A stretch of DNA of 30,263 nucleotides from Methanobrevibacter ruminantium (lineage in GTDB: Archaea > Methanobacteriota > Methanobacteria > Methanobacteriales > Methanobacteriaceae): contig NZ_JAEDCO010000020.1 of the NCBI RefSeq assembly GCF_016294135.1, positions 1 to 30,263 of the forward strand. The letters are read 5' to 3'. The notes beneath the pieces are model-generated. The model saw nothing but the letters and a program-made list of their open reading frames with translations, made no database searches and was not told the origin of the DNA. Positions within the stretch are counted from its first letter, which is position 1. Each line of letters starts with the position of its first letter. Below, one piece after another: positions 1 through 8,381 of the stretch. The position numbers and the translations under genes are program-made.

Positions 1-38
1 TTTTCTATCATTTTCTTTATTTTTGATAGTCATTGCTC

Positions 39-1295
39 TTAATCAAATTTAAACTCTTTATTTTCTATCATTTCTTTTAATTTCAATGATAATTTGTTTG
101 CTCTTAATCTATCTGATTGTCTGCAAATGATTGGAATGTTAACTTCATTTCCATTGATTTTTAAATTAACATCACCGGTATTCATATCAAATGCATTGTT
201 AGGACAGTAATTTGCACACATTCCACAACCGAAACAATATGTGAAGTCAATTCTTTCACTTGCAAATGCATTTGTAGGGCATATTTCCTCTACAATGCAT
301 GAATCACATTTTAAACATTTGTCGCTATCATATTTTGGTCTCAAATCATTTTCTGCCCATAATTTTCCATAATCTGTTTCACCCAAAGGCAAATGACGTC
401 CTTTTATGTCTGCCACTGGAATCTTAACATCTTCATCCATTATAAGTAAGTTATTATAAATCTCTTCAGTCAATACAGGGATCGGTATTGCTACAGTATC
501 ATAAACCTCTCCTCCTTGCCCTGTCTTAAATCCTCCCATATAGTATGGATCCATTTTAGTAAGGTCTGCAGATAACATCAAGTTTGGCTTTTCAGGGCTT
601 GACCTTGTTCCATTGCCTAATATGTAACCTTGGGTTCCATTCAAAAGGACTTTAGTTCCTTCCTTAATAATATTTTGAGCACAGTCGTTTTGAAGCGGAT
701 TCAATGCTCCACAGCCTGAAAATGTCAGTCCCCTTAAGTTTCCTTCAAGAGGTATCGCTCCAAATATTGATGAGACTGATTCCTCATTAGGATTTGTGAA
801 TGCGGTATAATTCTTAAATGACATACGTGAGCCTATAATCTGTGCTCTGGTAATGTCTTTCATGGTTATCTTATTTTCTATTGTTTTTCCATCAGCGCTT
901 TCAACTCTTACGTCAATTTCCTTCCCGTCAAGAATGTCCTTAAGCAAGAATCCTCCGCCGTAGCTTTCATCATAGATTGAATGGGCTGTTCCATGAAGTA
1001 TCACATCAACTGAACCGAGCCATTCATTTGGGCATGGTCCTGCATAAGCCGGAACTCCATTTAAGTAAACTTCGCTGGCTCTTATGAATTCTCCTGGTTC
1101 CGAGACTATAAAGTTTAAAATAGCTGCGGTTCCACTCATTACACCACAGGTACCGCATGTAACAACATCAACTTCTTCAAAGCTCGGTGCATCGTCATCC
1201 TTAATGAGCTTTTTGAATTCTTCGGCAGTGAAAATTTTAGCTTCACCATCTTCAATCTTTTGGTTTATTTCAGCAATGCTCCTTTTATTGGTCAA
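39..1295 (-). CDS. COG1900/DUF39 ferredoxin protein (methanogenesis marker 16), probable coenzyme M synthesis ComF
   Basis: The 418-residue protein has an N-terminal COG1900 (DUF39) domain with conserved cysteines C47/C50, C88, C195 and C205. A C-terminal two-cluster ferredoxin follows: C327-x2-C330-x2-C333-x5-C339-P and C354-x2-C357-x2-C360-x3-C364-P. The family is methanogenesis marker 16. COG1900 relatives insert sulfide into aspartate semialdehyde to make homocysteine. From memory, the ferredoxin-fused methanogen member was reported to convert sulfoacetaldehyde to coenzyme M (ComF); I treat that as likely, not proven here. The start is TTG with GGATGTG upstream, 12 bases after the comA stop, so it is the second gene of a comA operon. 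This neighbour favours the coenzyme M role over homocysteine synthesis. The first cluster has an x5 gap where x3 is usual. Confidence 0.85.
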   Translation of the reverse strand: MTNKRSIAEINQKIEDGEAKIFTAEEFKKLIKDDDAPSFEEVDVVTCGTCGVMSGTAAILNFIVSEPGEFIRASEVYLNGVPAYAGPCPNEWLGSVDVILHGTAHSIYDESYGGGFLLKDILDGKEIDVRVESADGKTIENKITMKDITRAQIIGSRMSFKNYTAFTNPNEESVSSIFGAIPLEGNLRGLTFSGCGALNPLQNDCAQNIIKEGTKVLLNGTQGYILGNGTRSSPEKPNLMLSADLTKMDPYYMGGFKTGQGGEVYDTVAIPIPVLTEEIYNNLLIMDEDVKIPVADIKGRHLPLGETDYGKLWAENDLRPKYDSDKCLKCDSCIVEEICPTNAFASERIDFTYCFGCGMCANYCPNNAFDMNTGDVNLKINGNEVNIPIICRQSDRLRANKLSLKLKEMIENKEFKFD

Positions 1296-1307
1296 TTGAA
1301 CACATCC

Positions 1308-2090
1308 TTAAATTTTCCCTAATGTGTCTCCTCTCAATCCTCTTCTTAAAGTTTCAAGAGAAGTTATATCGTCGCTTGATATATTTCCCAAATTAACTTC
1401 ATTTCCAAGTTTTAATATGAAAAATACCTGTTGGTCCTTGTTTGGAGCTTCCCAGAGAATTTTTTCATTATCAACATTATTTAAAATGGTATCTATCTCA
1501 TCTTCATTTGCCTTGCCTGATTTGTCAAATATTCCAATGTTCTTTCCCCCTTCACGGGCTTCTACAATTATCAGGGATGAACCGGCATTCAGTTCATCGT
1601 TCATAGCTTTGATTCTATCATCGAGTGACATTTCCTTATCTAAAACAGGGTCCTTTTTTCCCACTTCAGACAAGACTTCAAACCCGTCATCGCAAGCAAG
1701 CTCAATGCATTCCAATTTGTCATCATGGGATATGGTGGTGGATCCGTCTGATATCTCAATAGCTGGGAAACCTAATTCATGTGCCTCATCGAAAAATTCA
1801 TTGAGCATGCCCTTCTTATATGCAAGCTCAAATAATGTTCCTCCAGTATATGGGGTTATATGGTGGGACTTATACATCTCTACCTTTGCTCTGATTATAT
1901 CCTGTTCATGTACAATGGAGGTTCCCCATCCAAATTTCAGGTAATCCACATATTCGCCGGAAATGTCCATTAGGCTGCTTGCAGTTTCAAGTCCTAATCC
2001 TTTATCCAAGACCATTGTCAATCCACAGGTTCTTGGTTTTTCTTCTCTTTTTTTGGATAAAAATTCAAATGATTTCAAAATATCCCTCAT
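1308..2090 (-). CDS. comA: Phosphosulfolactate synthase (coenzyme M biosynthesis)
   Basis: ComA adds sulfite to phosphoenolpyruvate to give (R)-phosphosulfolactate, the first committed step of the PEP-dependent coenzyme M pathway in the cytoplasm. The 260-residue length is typical. Family hallmarks are the PRTCGLTMVLDKGLG start near residue 19, VDYLKFGWGTS near 48-58, and the TPYTGGTLFE and FPAIEISDG strands of the TIM-type barrel. The gene is promoter-proximal, followed after 12 bases by the COG1900/ferredoxin gene. The ATG has no clear Shine-Dalgarno sequence. A TATA-like stretch on the minus strand near 2138-2150 predicts a short leader. Methanobrevibacter ruminantium M1 is known to need external coenzyme M, so an intact comA suggests a species that makes its own. 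Confidence 0.95.
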   Translation of the reverse strand: MRDILKSFEFLSKKREEKPRTCGLTMVLDKGLGLETASSLMDISGEYVDYLKFGWGTSIVHEQDIIRAKVEMYKSHHITPYTGGTLFELAYKKGMLNEFFDEAHELGFPAIEISDGSTTISHDDKLECIELACDDGFEVLSEVGKKDPVLDKEMSLDDRIKAMNDELNAGSSLIIVEAREGGKNIGIFDKSGKANEDEIDTILNNVDNEKILWEAPNKDQQVFFILKLGNEVNLGNISSDDITSLETLRRGLRGDTLGKI

Positions 2091-2210
2091 TTATTTGTTT
2101 TTAAATTAATGTTTTAAATAATAGCTATAGCATTATGATATTTATATATTTGGATTGTATTGTTTTTCATCTGTTTTTGGAGATTTTTTTTGATAAATTT
2201 TTGTACAAAA

Positions 2211-2341
2211 TTATTCTTCTTATCTTCTCAATTATCCGTATTATTCTTATTCTTGTTATTCTTCTCTGATTCTTATTTTTCTTTATTAATTCTTGTTATT
2301 TGATATTAATTCTTATTCTTTGTTATTGATTCTTATATTAT
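2211..2341. repeat. Degenerate ATTCTT/ATTCTTGTTATT repeats
   Basis: Between comA and the UPF0280 gene the plus strand repeats variants of ATTCTTATT, ATTCTTGTTATT and TGATTCTTAT about ten times. No coding sequence is evident. The stretch lies just downstream of the UPF0280 stop and may act as a minus-strand 3' region or be simple-sequence drift. Confidence 0.45.
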
Positions 2342-2342
2342 T

Positions 2343-3056
2343 TTAGATTTTCACATCAAACTCTTTTGTTTCAACTATCTTCGGCAGTTTGCCGATTGTT
2401 CCGACATGATTGTCTGAAATGATTAAAGCCCCTTCAAAAAACTCTTTGTAATCTTCGCCACATTCCAAACCGTTTGATACCTTGTCTTCACTGCTTTCTC
2501 CATTGATTTCATTAGCTATTCTAGTTGCAAGCCCATCTGCATTTGACGCTGATTTGGAAATCACAGTAACGCTGTCAGATGTTCCAAAGCTTATGGAATG
2601 TCCTATCTTTCCTGAGGAAGTGCAGATTCCCAATGGCCTTTTTCGAGACTTGATCTTAAATGCAATGTCATTTCCTAAAACTTCATTGTTTGAATAGATG
2701 CCGCATAAGACCTCTTCATCATTTATCATTGCAATGTCTCCCCCATTTTCAATGATTGAATATCTTGAATCATTTGCAATCAAATAATCGAGAGACATTT
2801 CAGAAATTGTTCCTGCAACACAAGCCATAGGTCCAACATCAGCAATATTAGAGGATTCAACCATTGTTTTTACTATCAAAGGCAAATTCCCATCTCTTTT
2901 TATAGGCTCAAGTGCCAATAGGAAGTCCTGATCCTTTAAGAGATAGTTTTCCAATTCATTTCTGATGTAAATGATATATTCATTCAGATTATGATTTGGC
3001 AAATCTGTTCTTAAACGAATGTGTGTTTGTTTTAAATCAATTTCAGAAAAATTCAT
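2343..3056 (-). CDS. UPF0280 family protein (COG2122, ApbE-like), sulfide assimilation
   Basis: The 237-residue protein belongs to UPF0280 (COG2122), distantly related to the ApbE flavin-transferase fold. Landmarks are the MVESSNIADVGPMACVAGT segment near residue 68, the ENGGDIAMIND segment near 102, and GKIGHSISFGTSDSVTVIS near 150. The ESSNIADVGPMA and GGD motifs are the family signature. A Methanosarcina acetivorans COG2122 protein has been implicated genetically in efficient sulfide assimilation into homocysteine; the biochemical role is unknown. It lies upstream of comA and the COG1900 gene on the same strand but across 252 bases of AT-rich DNA, so it may have its own transcript. The ATG at 3056 has no ribosome site, and a TATA-like element near 3080-3092 suggests a very short or leaderless mRNA. 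Confidence 0.9.
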   Translation of the reverse strand: MNFSEIDLKQTHIRLRTDLPNHNLNEYIIYIRNELENYLLKDQDFLLALEPIKRDGNLPLIVKTMVESSNIADVGPMACVAGTISEMSLDYLIANDSRYSIIENGGDIAMINDEEVLCGIYSNNEVLGNDIAFKIKSRKRPLGICTSSGKIGHSISFGTSDSVTVISKSASNADGLATRIANEINGESSEDKVSNGLECGEDYKEFFEGALIISDNHVGTIGKLPKIVETKEFDVKI

Positions 3057-3443
3057 ATATTAATATTTGCTTTTAAAACTATATTAATTTTAATCAATCA
3101 GCATTAAACAATGTTCATGAATCATTTTAAAAAAAAGATTTATATAATAGAAATTAGATATTAAGATATATGTAATAAATAATACAATGGTGTATAAATA
3201 TGTACATTATTATTGGAAAATTTTCATATTTTTTCAATAAGAAAGTTTGGTTAAACAAAAATATATAAACTATAATTTATTATATATTAAATGGAAAGAT
3301 TATCATATCTTTATATTTTAAATTATTTTTAAAGTAAAAGATTATCACATCTTTATTTTTTTTTAATAAATTTAAAAAACAAAAGATAAATCATTATCCT
3401 AAAATTTATTTAATTATTATTTAAAGTTATGGAGACTAATCTT
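3057..3443. promoter_or_regulatory. Divergent intergenic region with promoter and paired palindromes
   Basis: This gene-free stretch separates two divergent genes. A TATA-like element for the plus-strand aromatic operon is at about 3259-3268. Two near-identical palindromes follow, AAAGAT-TATCAT-ATCTTT at 3295-3312 and AAAGAT-TATCAC-ATCTTT at 3337-3354. They sit at or just after the predicted transcription start and look like operators. The remainder is AT-rich with no supported ORF. Confidence 0.55.
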
Positions 3444-4241
3444 ATGACTGAAATAGGAAAAAAAATTCGTTTAGAAAGGATTTTCAATAGAAAAACCGGA
3501 AGAACCGTAATTGCTCCTATGGACCATGGTGTATCAAGCGGTCCAATCAAAGGAATAATTAACATGGATGAAACCGTTGAAAGCATCTCCCAAGGCGGAG
3601 CAAACGCAATATTAATGCACAAAGGTATTGTAGGACTCGGACACAGAGGATACGGTAAGGATATCGGTCTTATTGTACACTTGTCTGCAAGTACCTCCTT
3701 AAGCCCAGACCCAAACAACAAGGTAACTGTTACCAGTGTTGAAAAGGCTATACAATTAGGTGCAGATGCAGTGTCCGTACATGTCAACATCGGTTCCGAT
3801 ACAGAACCTGAAATGCTCATGGAACTTGGTGAAATATCCGAAACCTGCAGTTACTGGGGAATTCCACTTTTAGCAATGATGTACCCAAGAGGTCAAAAGG
3901 TTGAAAACGAGCATGATGTGGAAATGGTAAAGCATGCAGCACGTGTAGGTTCAGAACTTGGTGTGGATATTGTAAAGACCAATTATACTGGTGATCCAGA
4001 CTCATTCAAGGAAGTAGTGGATGGGGCATTAGTGCCTGTTGTCATTGCAGGAGGACCTAAAGTTGAAACCGATAGGGAACTTTTAGAGATGGTAAAGGAT
4101 TCCCTTGAAGTTGGAGGAGCAGGTGTAGCATTTGGAAGAAACCTTTTCCAAGCTGAAAACCCTGGAAAAATCACAAGAGCTATTTCAGAAGTAGTTCACA
4201 ATGATTTGGATGTTGAAGAAGCATTGAAATTCCTCGATTAA
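3444..4241 (+). CDS. 2-amino-3,7-dideoxy-D-threo-hept-6-ulosonate synthase (ADH synthase, AroA')
   Basis: This class I aldolase-type enzyme makes ADH from 6-deoxy-5-ketofructose 1-phosphate and aspartate semialdehyde, replacing DAHP synthase in archaeal aromatic synthesis. From the ATG at 3444 the protein has 265 residues. D27 (in APMDHGV), Y147 (MMYPRG) and K178 (DIVKTN) sit six residues before D33, Y153 and K184, which I recall as the catalytic residues of MJ0400. I chose 3444 over the in-frame ATG at 3429 because GGAG at 3431-3434 lies nine bases before it and would be inside the coding region otherwise. The next gene, 68 bases on, encodes the following pathway step, which separates this protein from a plain fructose-bisphosphate aldolase. 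Confidence 0.93.
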   Translation: MTEIGKKIRLERIFNRKTGRTVIAPMDHGVSSGPIKGIINMDETVESISQGGANAILMHKGIVGLGHRGYGKDIGLIVHLSASTSLSPDPNNKVTVTSVEKAIQLGADAVSVHVNIGSDTEPEMLMELGEISETCSYWGIPLLAMMYPRGQKVENEHDVEMVKHAARVGSELGVDIVKTNYTGDPDSFKEVVDGALVPVVIAGGPKVETDRELLEMVKDSLEVGGAGVAFGRNLFQAENPGKITRAISEVVHNDLDVEEALKFLD

Positions 4242-4309
4242 ATAAATCATATTTATAAATTGTTCAATGATATTAACAATCAAAACTAGAAAATTTAAGG
4301 AGATTAAAA

Positions 4310-5440
4310 TTGTCAAATAAATTCGCTTGGATTATGTCCCCAAAGGCAAGTTGGGACGATAAGAAAGAATTAATCACAACAGCACTGGAATCAGGAATAG
4401 ATTATGTTCTTGATACAGAAGACAGTGAAAACATCAGAAAAGTTGGAAACTTCAAGATAATTTCCAATGAGGAAGATGCTGACATTTATTTGGTTGGAAT
4501 TGATGGTGAAGGAGACGGCTCTCTTGAGCTTAAGGACAACTTGAATGAATCAGCAGATTTAGCTAAAGCAAATGAAGCTAAAAACAGTGGAAAAACTGTC
4601 TGTGCCTATATAGTCATTACCGACAAGTTGCATGAGCAATTGGCAGTGACATTAGGCAGAGTTGTTGACTATATAATCCTTGTAGCGACTGACTGGACAA
4701 TCATTCCCCTTGAAAACATCATTGCAGATTTGCAAAAGGAAAATGTTAACATAATAGCTGCTGTAAAGAATGCGGATGATGCAAAAGTGGCTATGGAAAC
4801 CTTGGAAGTGGGCACTGATGGAGTCATATTCGAGCCTCAAGAGTTTGCACAGATAAAAGACATTGCAAATCTTATTGATGAGCTTTCAACAGAAAGCTAT
4901 TCTTTAAAAGACTTGACAATCACTAATGTAGAGCCTGTAGGTTCAGGGGATAGGGTGTGCATTGACACAACCACTATGATGAAGCCTGGAGAAGGTATGC
5001 TCATTGGTTCTTACTCTAAAGCAATGTTTTTCATTCACAGTGAAAGTTTGGAAAGTGAATATGTGGCATCTAGGCCATTTAGAGTTAATGCAGGTCCTGT
5101 TCAAGCTTATGTTATGGTTCCAGGCAACAAGACAAGATACTTGTCAGAGCTTGAAACCGGTGATGAGGTATTGATTGTTGATAAGGATGGAAAGACCAAA
5201 AAGTCTATTGTTGGCAGATCCAAGATAGAAAAAAGGCCACTTCTTTTGATTGAAGCGGAATATGAAGATATGAAAATAAGGTCATTGGTTCAAAATGCAG
5301 AAACAATAAGATTAGTCGATGAAAATAATGAACCGATTTCCGTTTCAGTTCTAGAACCTGGAATGAAAGTCAAAGGATTTATTGACGATAGCGCAAGACA
5401 TTTTGGTATGGCTATTGATGAGCAAATCATCGAGCAATAA
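4310..5440 (+). CDS. 3-dehydroquinate synthase II (AroB')
   Basis: The enzyme oxidatively deaminates and cyclises ADH to 3-dehydroquinate with NAD, the second step of the archaeal aromatic pathway. It is unrelated to bacterial AroB. The 376 residues begin with the family pattern KFAWI-x-PK-x-SWDDKKE. Further landmarks are VEPVGSGDRVCIDTTTMMKPGEGMLIGSYSKAMFF near residues 205-240 and RPFRVNAGPVQAYVMVPGNKTRYLSEL near 255-285, diagnostic of the DHQS-II family. The start is TTG at 4310, seven bases after AAGGAG. It follows the ADH synthase gene and is probably cotranscribed with it. Confidence 0.95.
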   Translation: MSNKFAWIMSPKASWDDKKELITTALESGIDYVLDTEDSENIRKVGNFKIISNEEDADIYLVGIDGEGDGSLELKDNLNESADLAKANEAKNSGKTVCAYIVITDKLHEQLAVTLGRVVDYIILVATDWTIIPLENIIADLQKENVNIIAAVKNADDAKVAMETLEVGTDGVIFEPQEFAQIKDIANLIDELSTESYSLKDLTITNVEPVGSGDRVCIDTTTMMKPGEGMLIGSYSKAMFFIHSESLESEYVASRPFRVNAGPVQAYVMVPGNKTRYLSELETGDEVLIVDKDGKTKKSIVGRSKIEKRPLLLIEAEYEDMKIRSLVQNAETIRLVDENNEPISVSVLEPGMKVKGFIDDSARHFGMAIDEQIIEQ

Positions 5441-5506
5441 CCCCCAAGCTTTTTATAGGCCTTCGGCCTGAAAAACCTTGACCAAAAATTTTTTTCACTG
5501 GTTGGG
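5441..5506 (+). other. Structured RNA-like element after aroB'
   Basis: The DHQS-II stop codon is followed at once by a nested inverted repeat. AGGCC (5457-5461) pairs with GGCCT (5465-5469) over a TTC loop. This extends with TTTTT (5450-5454) against AAAAA (5471-5475) and CAAG (5445-5448) against CTTG (5477-5480). ACCA (5481-5484) can pair with TGGT (5499-5502), and an alternative outer stem is CCCAA (5443-5447) with TTGGG (5502-5506). It is GC-rich for this genome. A poly-T run from about 5523 follows, so it may be part of a 3' end or a dispersed repeat. Confidence 0.5.
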
Positions 5507-5598
5507 AGTATTAACTCTTAACTTTTCTCTTTTTTTATTTTTTTAATTTTTATTTTAGCATTGAAATATTTTAATCTATTTTACTTTTTTTTAAGATT

Positions 5599-6120
5599 TT
5601 AAAGAAGATAGTGGACTTTTTCCTTATCAATATCATCGAGAGTATAAGCTTTCATATGCCCATCTTCGATTCCTAAAGCCAATATTCCAACTATTCTGAA
5701 GTAATCATCAATTCCTAAAATGTCACGTACAATGTCTTCAGATGATTTTCCCAATTTGGATTTTCTTAAATGGATTTGAATCCAGCAGCTTCCAATATCC
5801 TGTTCTGCAGCCATCAAATGCATGAATGCCAAAGCTATTGAGGAATCTTCAATCCATGTATCTGAAACCTTGCTGTTTGCAATGACAGCTATTGCCTTAT
5901 TCGCATCCTTTACAAATGAAGCTCCAAATGCTTTTGATTTACTTATTTTCTTTAATGTTTCCTTGTTTTTAATTACTAAAAAATTGCATGGCTTTAGGTT
6001 TCTGCTTGTAGGAGCAAGGAGACCTGCCTGCAGGATCTTGTTCATTTTCTCATTTGGAATCTCTTCATCAGTATATTTTCTGACACTTCTTCTTTTAAGC
6101 ATTACATCTAATAAATCCAT
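5599..6120 (-). CDS. Nitroreductase family protein
   Basis: The protein (173 residues) is a small FMN-dependent nitroreductase-fold oxidoreductase. The N-terminal RRSVRKYTDEEIP motif (residues 10-22) and the APTSRNLKPCNFLVI segment (36-50) form the FMN phosphate and isoalloxazine contacts. The GSCWIQIHLR and RIVGILALG segments complete the fold. The physiological substrate is unknown; members reduce quinones, nitro compounds or flavins with NAD(P)H. The ATG at 6120 is preceded by GGATGAT. It is monocistronic and convergent with the aromatic operon. Confidence 0.88.
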   Translation of the reverse strand: MDLLDVMLKRRSVRKYTDEEIPNEKMNKILQAGLLAPTSRNLKPCNFLVIKNKETLKKISKSKAFGASFVKDANKAIAVIANSKVSDTWIEDSSIALAFMHLMAAEQDIGSCWIQIHLRKSKLGKSSEDIVRDILGIDDYFRIVGILALGIEDGHMKAYTLDDIDKEKVHYLL

Positions 6121-6298
6121 TCTATCATCCTTTAAAATTAGTTGATTGTTTATTTCTTGAATTGATTTTTATAGTTTATTATATTAAACTTTTTATAAAA
6201 TAGAAATACCTATTAATTAAGATAAATAAACTATATTATAATAATTGATTTATGATTATAAATTATTCATCTAAATTAAAATTATAGGAATTATTATC

Positions 6299-7564
6299 AT
6301 GAATAGCGAAGAATTATTTAAAATAAGTAAAACCATCACTCCTGGAGGAGTAAACTCTCCAGTACGTGCTTTTGAACCTTATCCATTCTTTGTAAAGGAA
6401 GCAAAAGGTTCTCATATAAAAGACATTGACGGCAACGATTATGTTGACCACTGTTTGGCTTATGGCCCTATCTTGCTTGGTCATAGTGATGATGATGTCA
6501 TGAATGACGTTTTTGCACAGATGCAAAAGGGAACCGCTTATGGGGCCCCTACTGAAAATGAGGTTAAATTGGCTCAGGAAATAATTGACAGGGTTCCATG
6601 TGCTGAGATGGTTCGTTTTGTAAACTCTGGTACTGAAGCTACAATGGCTGCAATCAGACTTGCAAGAGGATTTACCGGTAGGGATAAGATTGTCAAGTTT
6701 GAAGGATCCTATCATGGGGCTCATGACTATGTGCTTGTAAAATCAGGTTCTGGTGCAGCATGTCTTCCAGATTCTTTAGGAATTCCAGTGGAAACAACCC
6801 AAAACACCCTTTCAGTACCATTCAATGACGTGGATGCAATGACCAAATTGATTGATGAGGAAGGCGAAAACATAGCTTGTATTATCGTAGAGCCTGTTAT
6901 GGGAAATATCGGCTGTGTAGAGCCTACTGTAAAGTTCTTGAAATTCCTTAGGGAGATCACAGAGGAAAATGATATAGTATTGATCTTTGATGAAGTGATC
7001 ACTGGTTTTAGAGTTTCCCGTGGTGGAGCTCAAGAGTATTATGGTGTCAAGCCTGATTTAGTCACTTTCGCTAAGATATTAGGTGGAGGATTCCCAATTG
7101 GTGCTTATGCCGGTAAAAAGGAAATCATGGAAATGATTGCACCTAACGGTAAGGTTTACCAAGCAGGAACCTTTAGCGGAAACCCTGTTTCAGTTCAAGC
7201 GGGTCTTTCAACATTGGCAAAGCTTGATTATCCATTCTATGGCAATTTGGCAAGAAAAGGAGATTTTTTAAGAGACAATATGAAAGACATTGTCGAAGAC
7301 TTGAACTTGGACTTGCAGGTTGTAGGTCTTGCATCAATGTTCCAAATCTACTTCAATCCAGAGCCAGTGCTCAATTATGAAATAGCTAAAAAGTCTGATA
7401 CCAAAAGGTTCTTGGTATATTTCAGAGAATTGTTAAAGAACGGTGTATTCATTCCGCCTAGCCAATTCGAATGTAATTTCATCTCTGGTGCACATACTGA
7501 AGATGACTTGGTAAAGACATCAGAAGCTATTGAAGCTGCATTGAAAGTGGCTTGGGAAAAATAG
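6299..7564 (+). CDS. hemL: Glutamate-1-semialdehyde 2,1-aminomutase
   Basis: HemL converts glutamate-1-semialdehyde to 5-aminolevulinate, the tetrapyrrole precursor needed in methanogens for factor F430 and corrinoids. The 421-residue protein starts with the PGGVNSPVRAF motif (15-25). It shows the PLP-binding NSGTEATMAAIRLARGFTG block (109-127), the IIVEPV and IFDEVITGFR strands (195-238) and the PLP lysine K259 in TFAKILGGGFPIGAYAG. HemL members keep G-G-F/L-P-x-G-A after this lysine, separating them from other class III aminotransferases. The ATG has only a weak AGGAATT site. It stands alone with AT-rich flanks. Confidence 0.96.
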   Translation: MNSEELFKISKTITPGGVNSPVRAFEPYPFFVKEAKGSHIKDIDGNDYVDHCLAYGPILLGHSDDDVMNDVFAQMQKGTAYGAPTENEVKLAQEIIDRVPCAEMVRFVNSGTEATMAAIRLARGFTGRDKIVKFEGSYHGAHDYVLVKSGSGAACLPDSLGIPVETTQNTLSVPFNDVDAMTKLIDEEGENIACIIVEPVMGNIGCVEPTVKFLKFLREITEENDIVLIFDEVITGFRVSRGGAQEYYGVKPDLVTFAKILGGGFPIGAYAGKKEIMEMIAPNGKVYQAGTFSGNPVSVQAGLSTLAKLDYPFYGNLARKGDFLRDNMKDIVEDLNLDLQVVGLASMFQIYFNPEPVLNYEIAKKSDTKRFLVYFRELLKNGVFIPPSQFECNFISGAHTEDDLVKTSEAIEAALKVAWEK

Positions 7565-7603
7565 GTAAAATTAGATTAGATTAACATATTTAACTAAAAA
7601 AAC

Positions 7604-7612
7604 TATATATAA
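7604..7612 (+). promoter_or_regulatory. TATA box for the iron-sulfur flavoprotein gene
   Basis: TATATATAA lies about 80 bases before the ATG at 7692. With the archaeal spacing of about 25 bases the transcript would start near 7635 and carry a leader of about 55 bases. Confidence 0.4.
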
Positions 7613-7691
7613 TCGTAAAATAAACTATAAAATGTAATTAATAATCATTTAAATTATTAAATGCTGATTTAAATATTTCGGAGGAAGAAAA

Positions 7692-8234
7692 ATGAAAATT
7701 ATTGCATTACAAGGAAGTCCACGTATTGGTGGAAACTGTGACGTATTAATGGATGAAATGATTAAAGGGGCAGAAGAAAACGGTCACGAAGTAGTAAAAT
7801 ACTATCTTGAAGAAGAAGACATTGCAGGCTGTAAAGCATGTATGTTCTGTGCTGAAAACCCTGACTGTGTACATGAAGACGATGGTAACAAGATCATCAA
7901 TGAATTGGTTGCAGCTGATGGTGTAATCTTTGCAACTCCTATCTACTATGGTCAAATGACTGCACAAGCAAAAACCATTATCGACCGTTTCTATGCAATT
8001 GGCCAAAACCCAAATAAAAGCTTAAGCGGTAAAGCAGCTCTTATCTTCACTGAAAACCAACCTGAAGGAACCTACGAAGCATACATCGAATTGACTAAAT
8101 TCTCCCCATTCACCTTTATGGGATATGAAGTTATAGGTCATGTCGATGCTGGTAGCGCTGGTCCTGCAGGAATCGTTGCAGAAGAACAAGAAGACAAATT
8201 AAAAGAAGCTTACGAATTAGGTAAACAATTCTAA
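7692..8234 (+). CDS. Iron-sulfur flavoprotein / NADPH-dependent FMN reductase family
   Basis: The 180-residue protein has a flavodoxin-like fold. Its N-terminal LQGSPRIGGNCDVLMDEM loop (residues 6-23) binds the FMN phosphate, and FATPIYYGQMTAQAKTIIDR (79-98) contacts the flavin. A compact cysteine motif C47-x2-C50-x2-C53-x5-C59 matches the 4Fe-4S site of the archaeal Isf family, which in Methanosarcina passes electrons from ferredoxin and can reduce oxygen or peroxide. An electron-transfer or oxidative stress role is likely. A strong GGAGGAAG site precedes the ATG. Codon choice is more regular than in the neighbours, suggesting good expression. Confidence 0.9.
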   Translation: MKIIALQGSPRIGGNCDVLMDEMIKGAEENGHEVVKYYLEEEDIAGCKACMFCAENPDCVHEDDGNKIINELVAADGVIFATPIYYGQMTAQAKTIIDRFYAIGQNPNKSLSGKAALIFTENQPEGTYEAYIELTKFSPFTFMGYEVIGHVDAGSAGPAGIVAEEQEDKLKEAYELGKQF

Positions 8235-8235
8235 G

Positions 8236-8283
8236 TTTATCTATTTCTCTTTTTTTCTTTTTTTACTTATTTTTACTTTTTTT
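8236..8283 (+). terminator. Poly-T terminator after the flavoprotein gene
   Basis: Runs of up to seven T appear within 50 bases of the stop codon, the usual form of archaeal termination signal. No strong hairpin is present. Confidence 0.45.
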
Positions 8284-8381
8284 AATTTATTAAACTCTAT
8301 TTTACTTATTTCTAACTATTTCTAACTATTTTAACAGGATATTTTCCAGTTCTGATTTTTTATAAAACTATAAATTAAATA

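Noticed and set aside
1..38. CTATCA/TGATAG inverted repeat at the window edge
   Set aside because: Short six-pair stem with a 13-base loop and no T-tract on the minus strand; too weak to call a terminator for the COG1900 gene.
3201..3206. TGTACA, the TrpY 'TRP box' hexamer, before the aromatic operon
   Set aside because: A single hexamer; it also occurs before comA (near 2212) and several copies are expected by chance in 30 kb.
8306..8331. TTTCTAACTA repeated about 2.5 times
   Set aside because: Low-complexity spacer behind the flavoprotein gene; too short to separate from chance.
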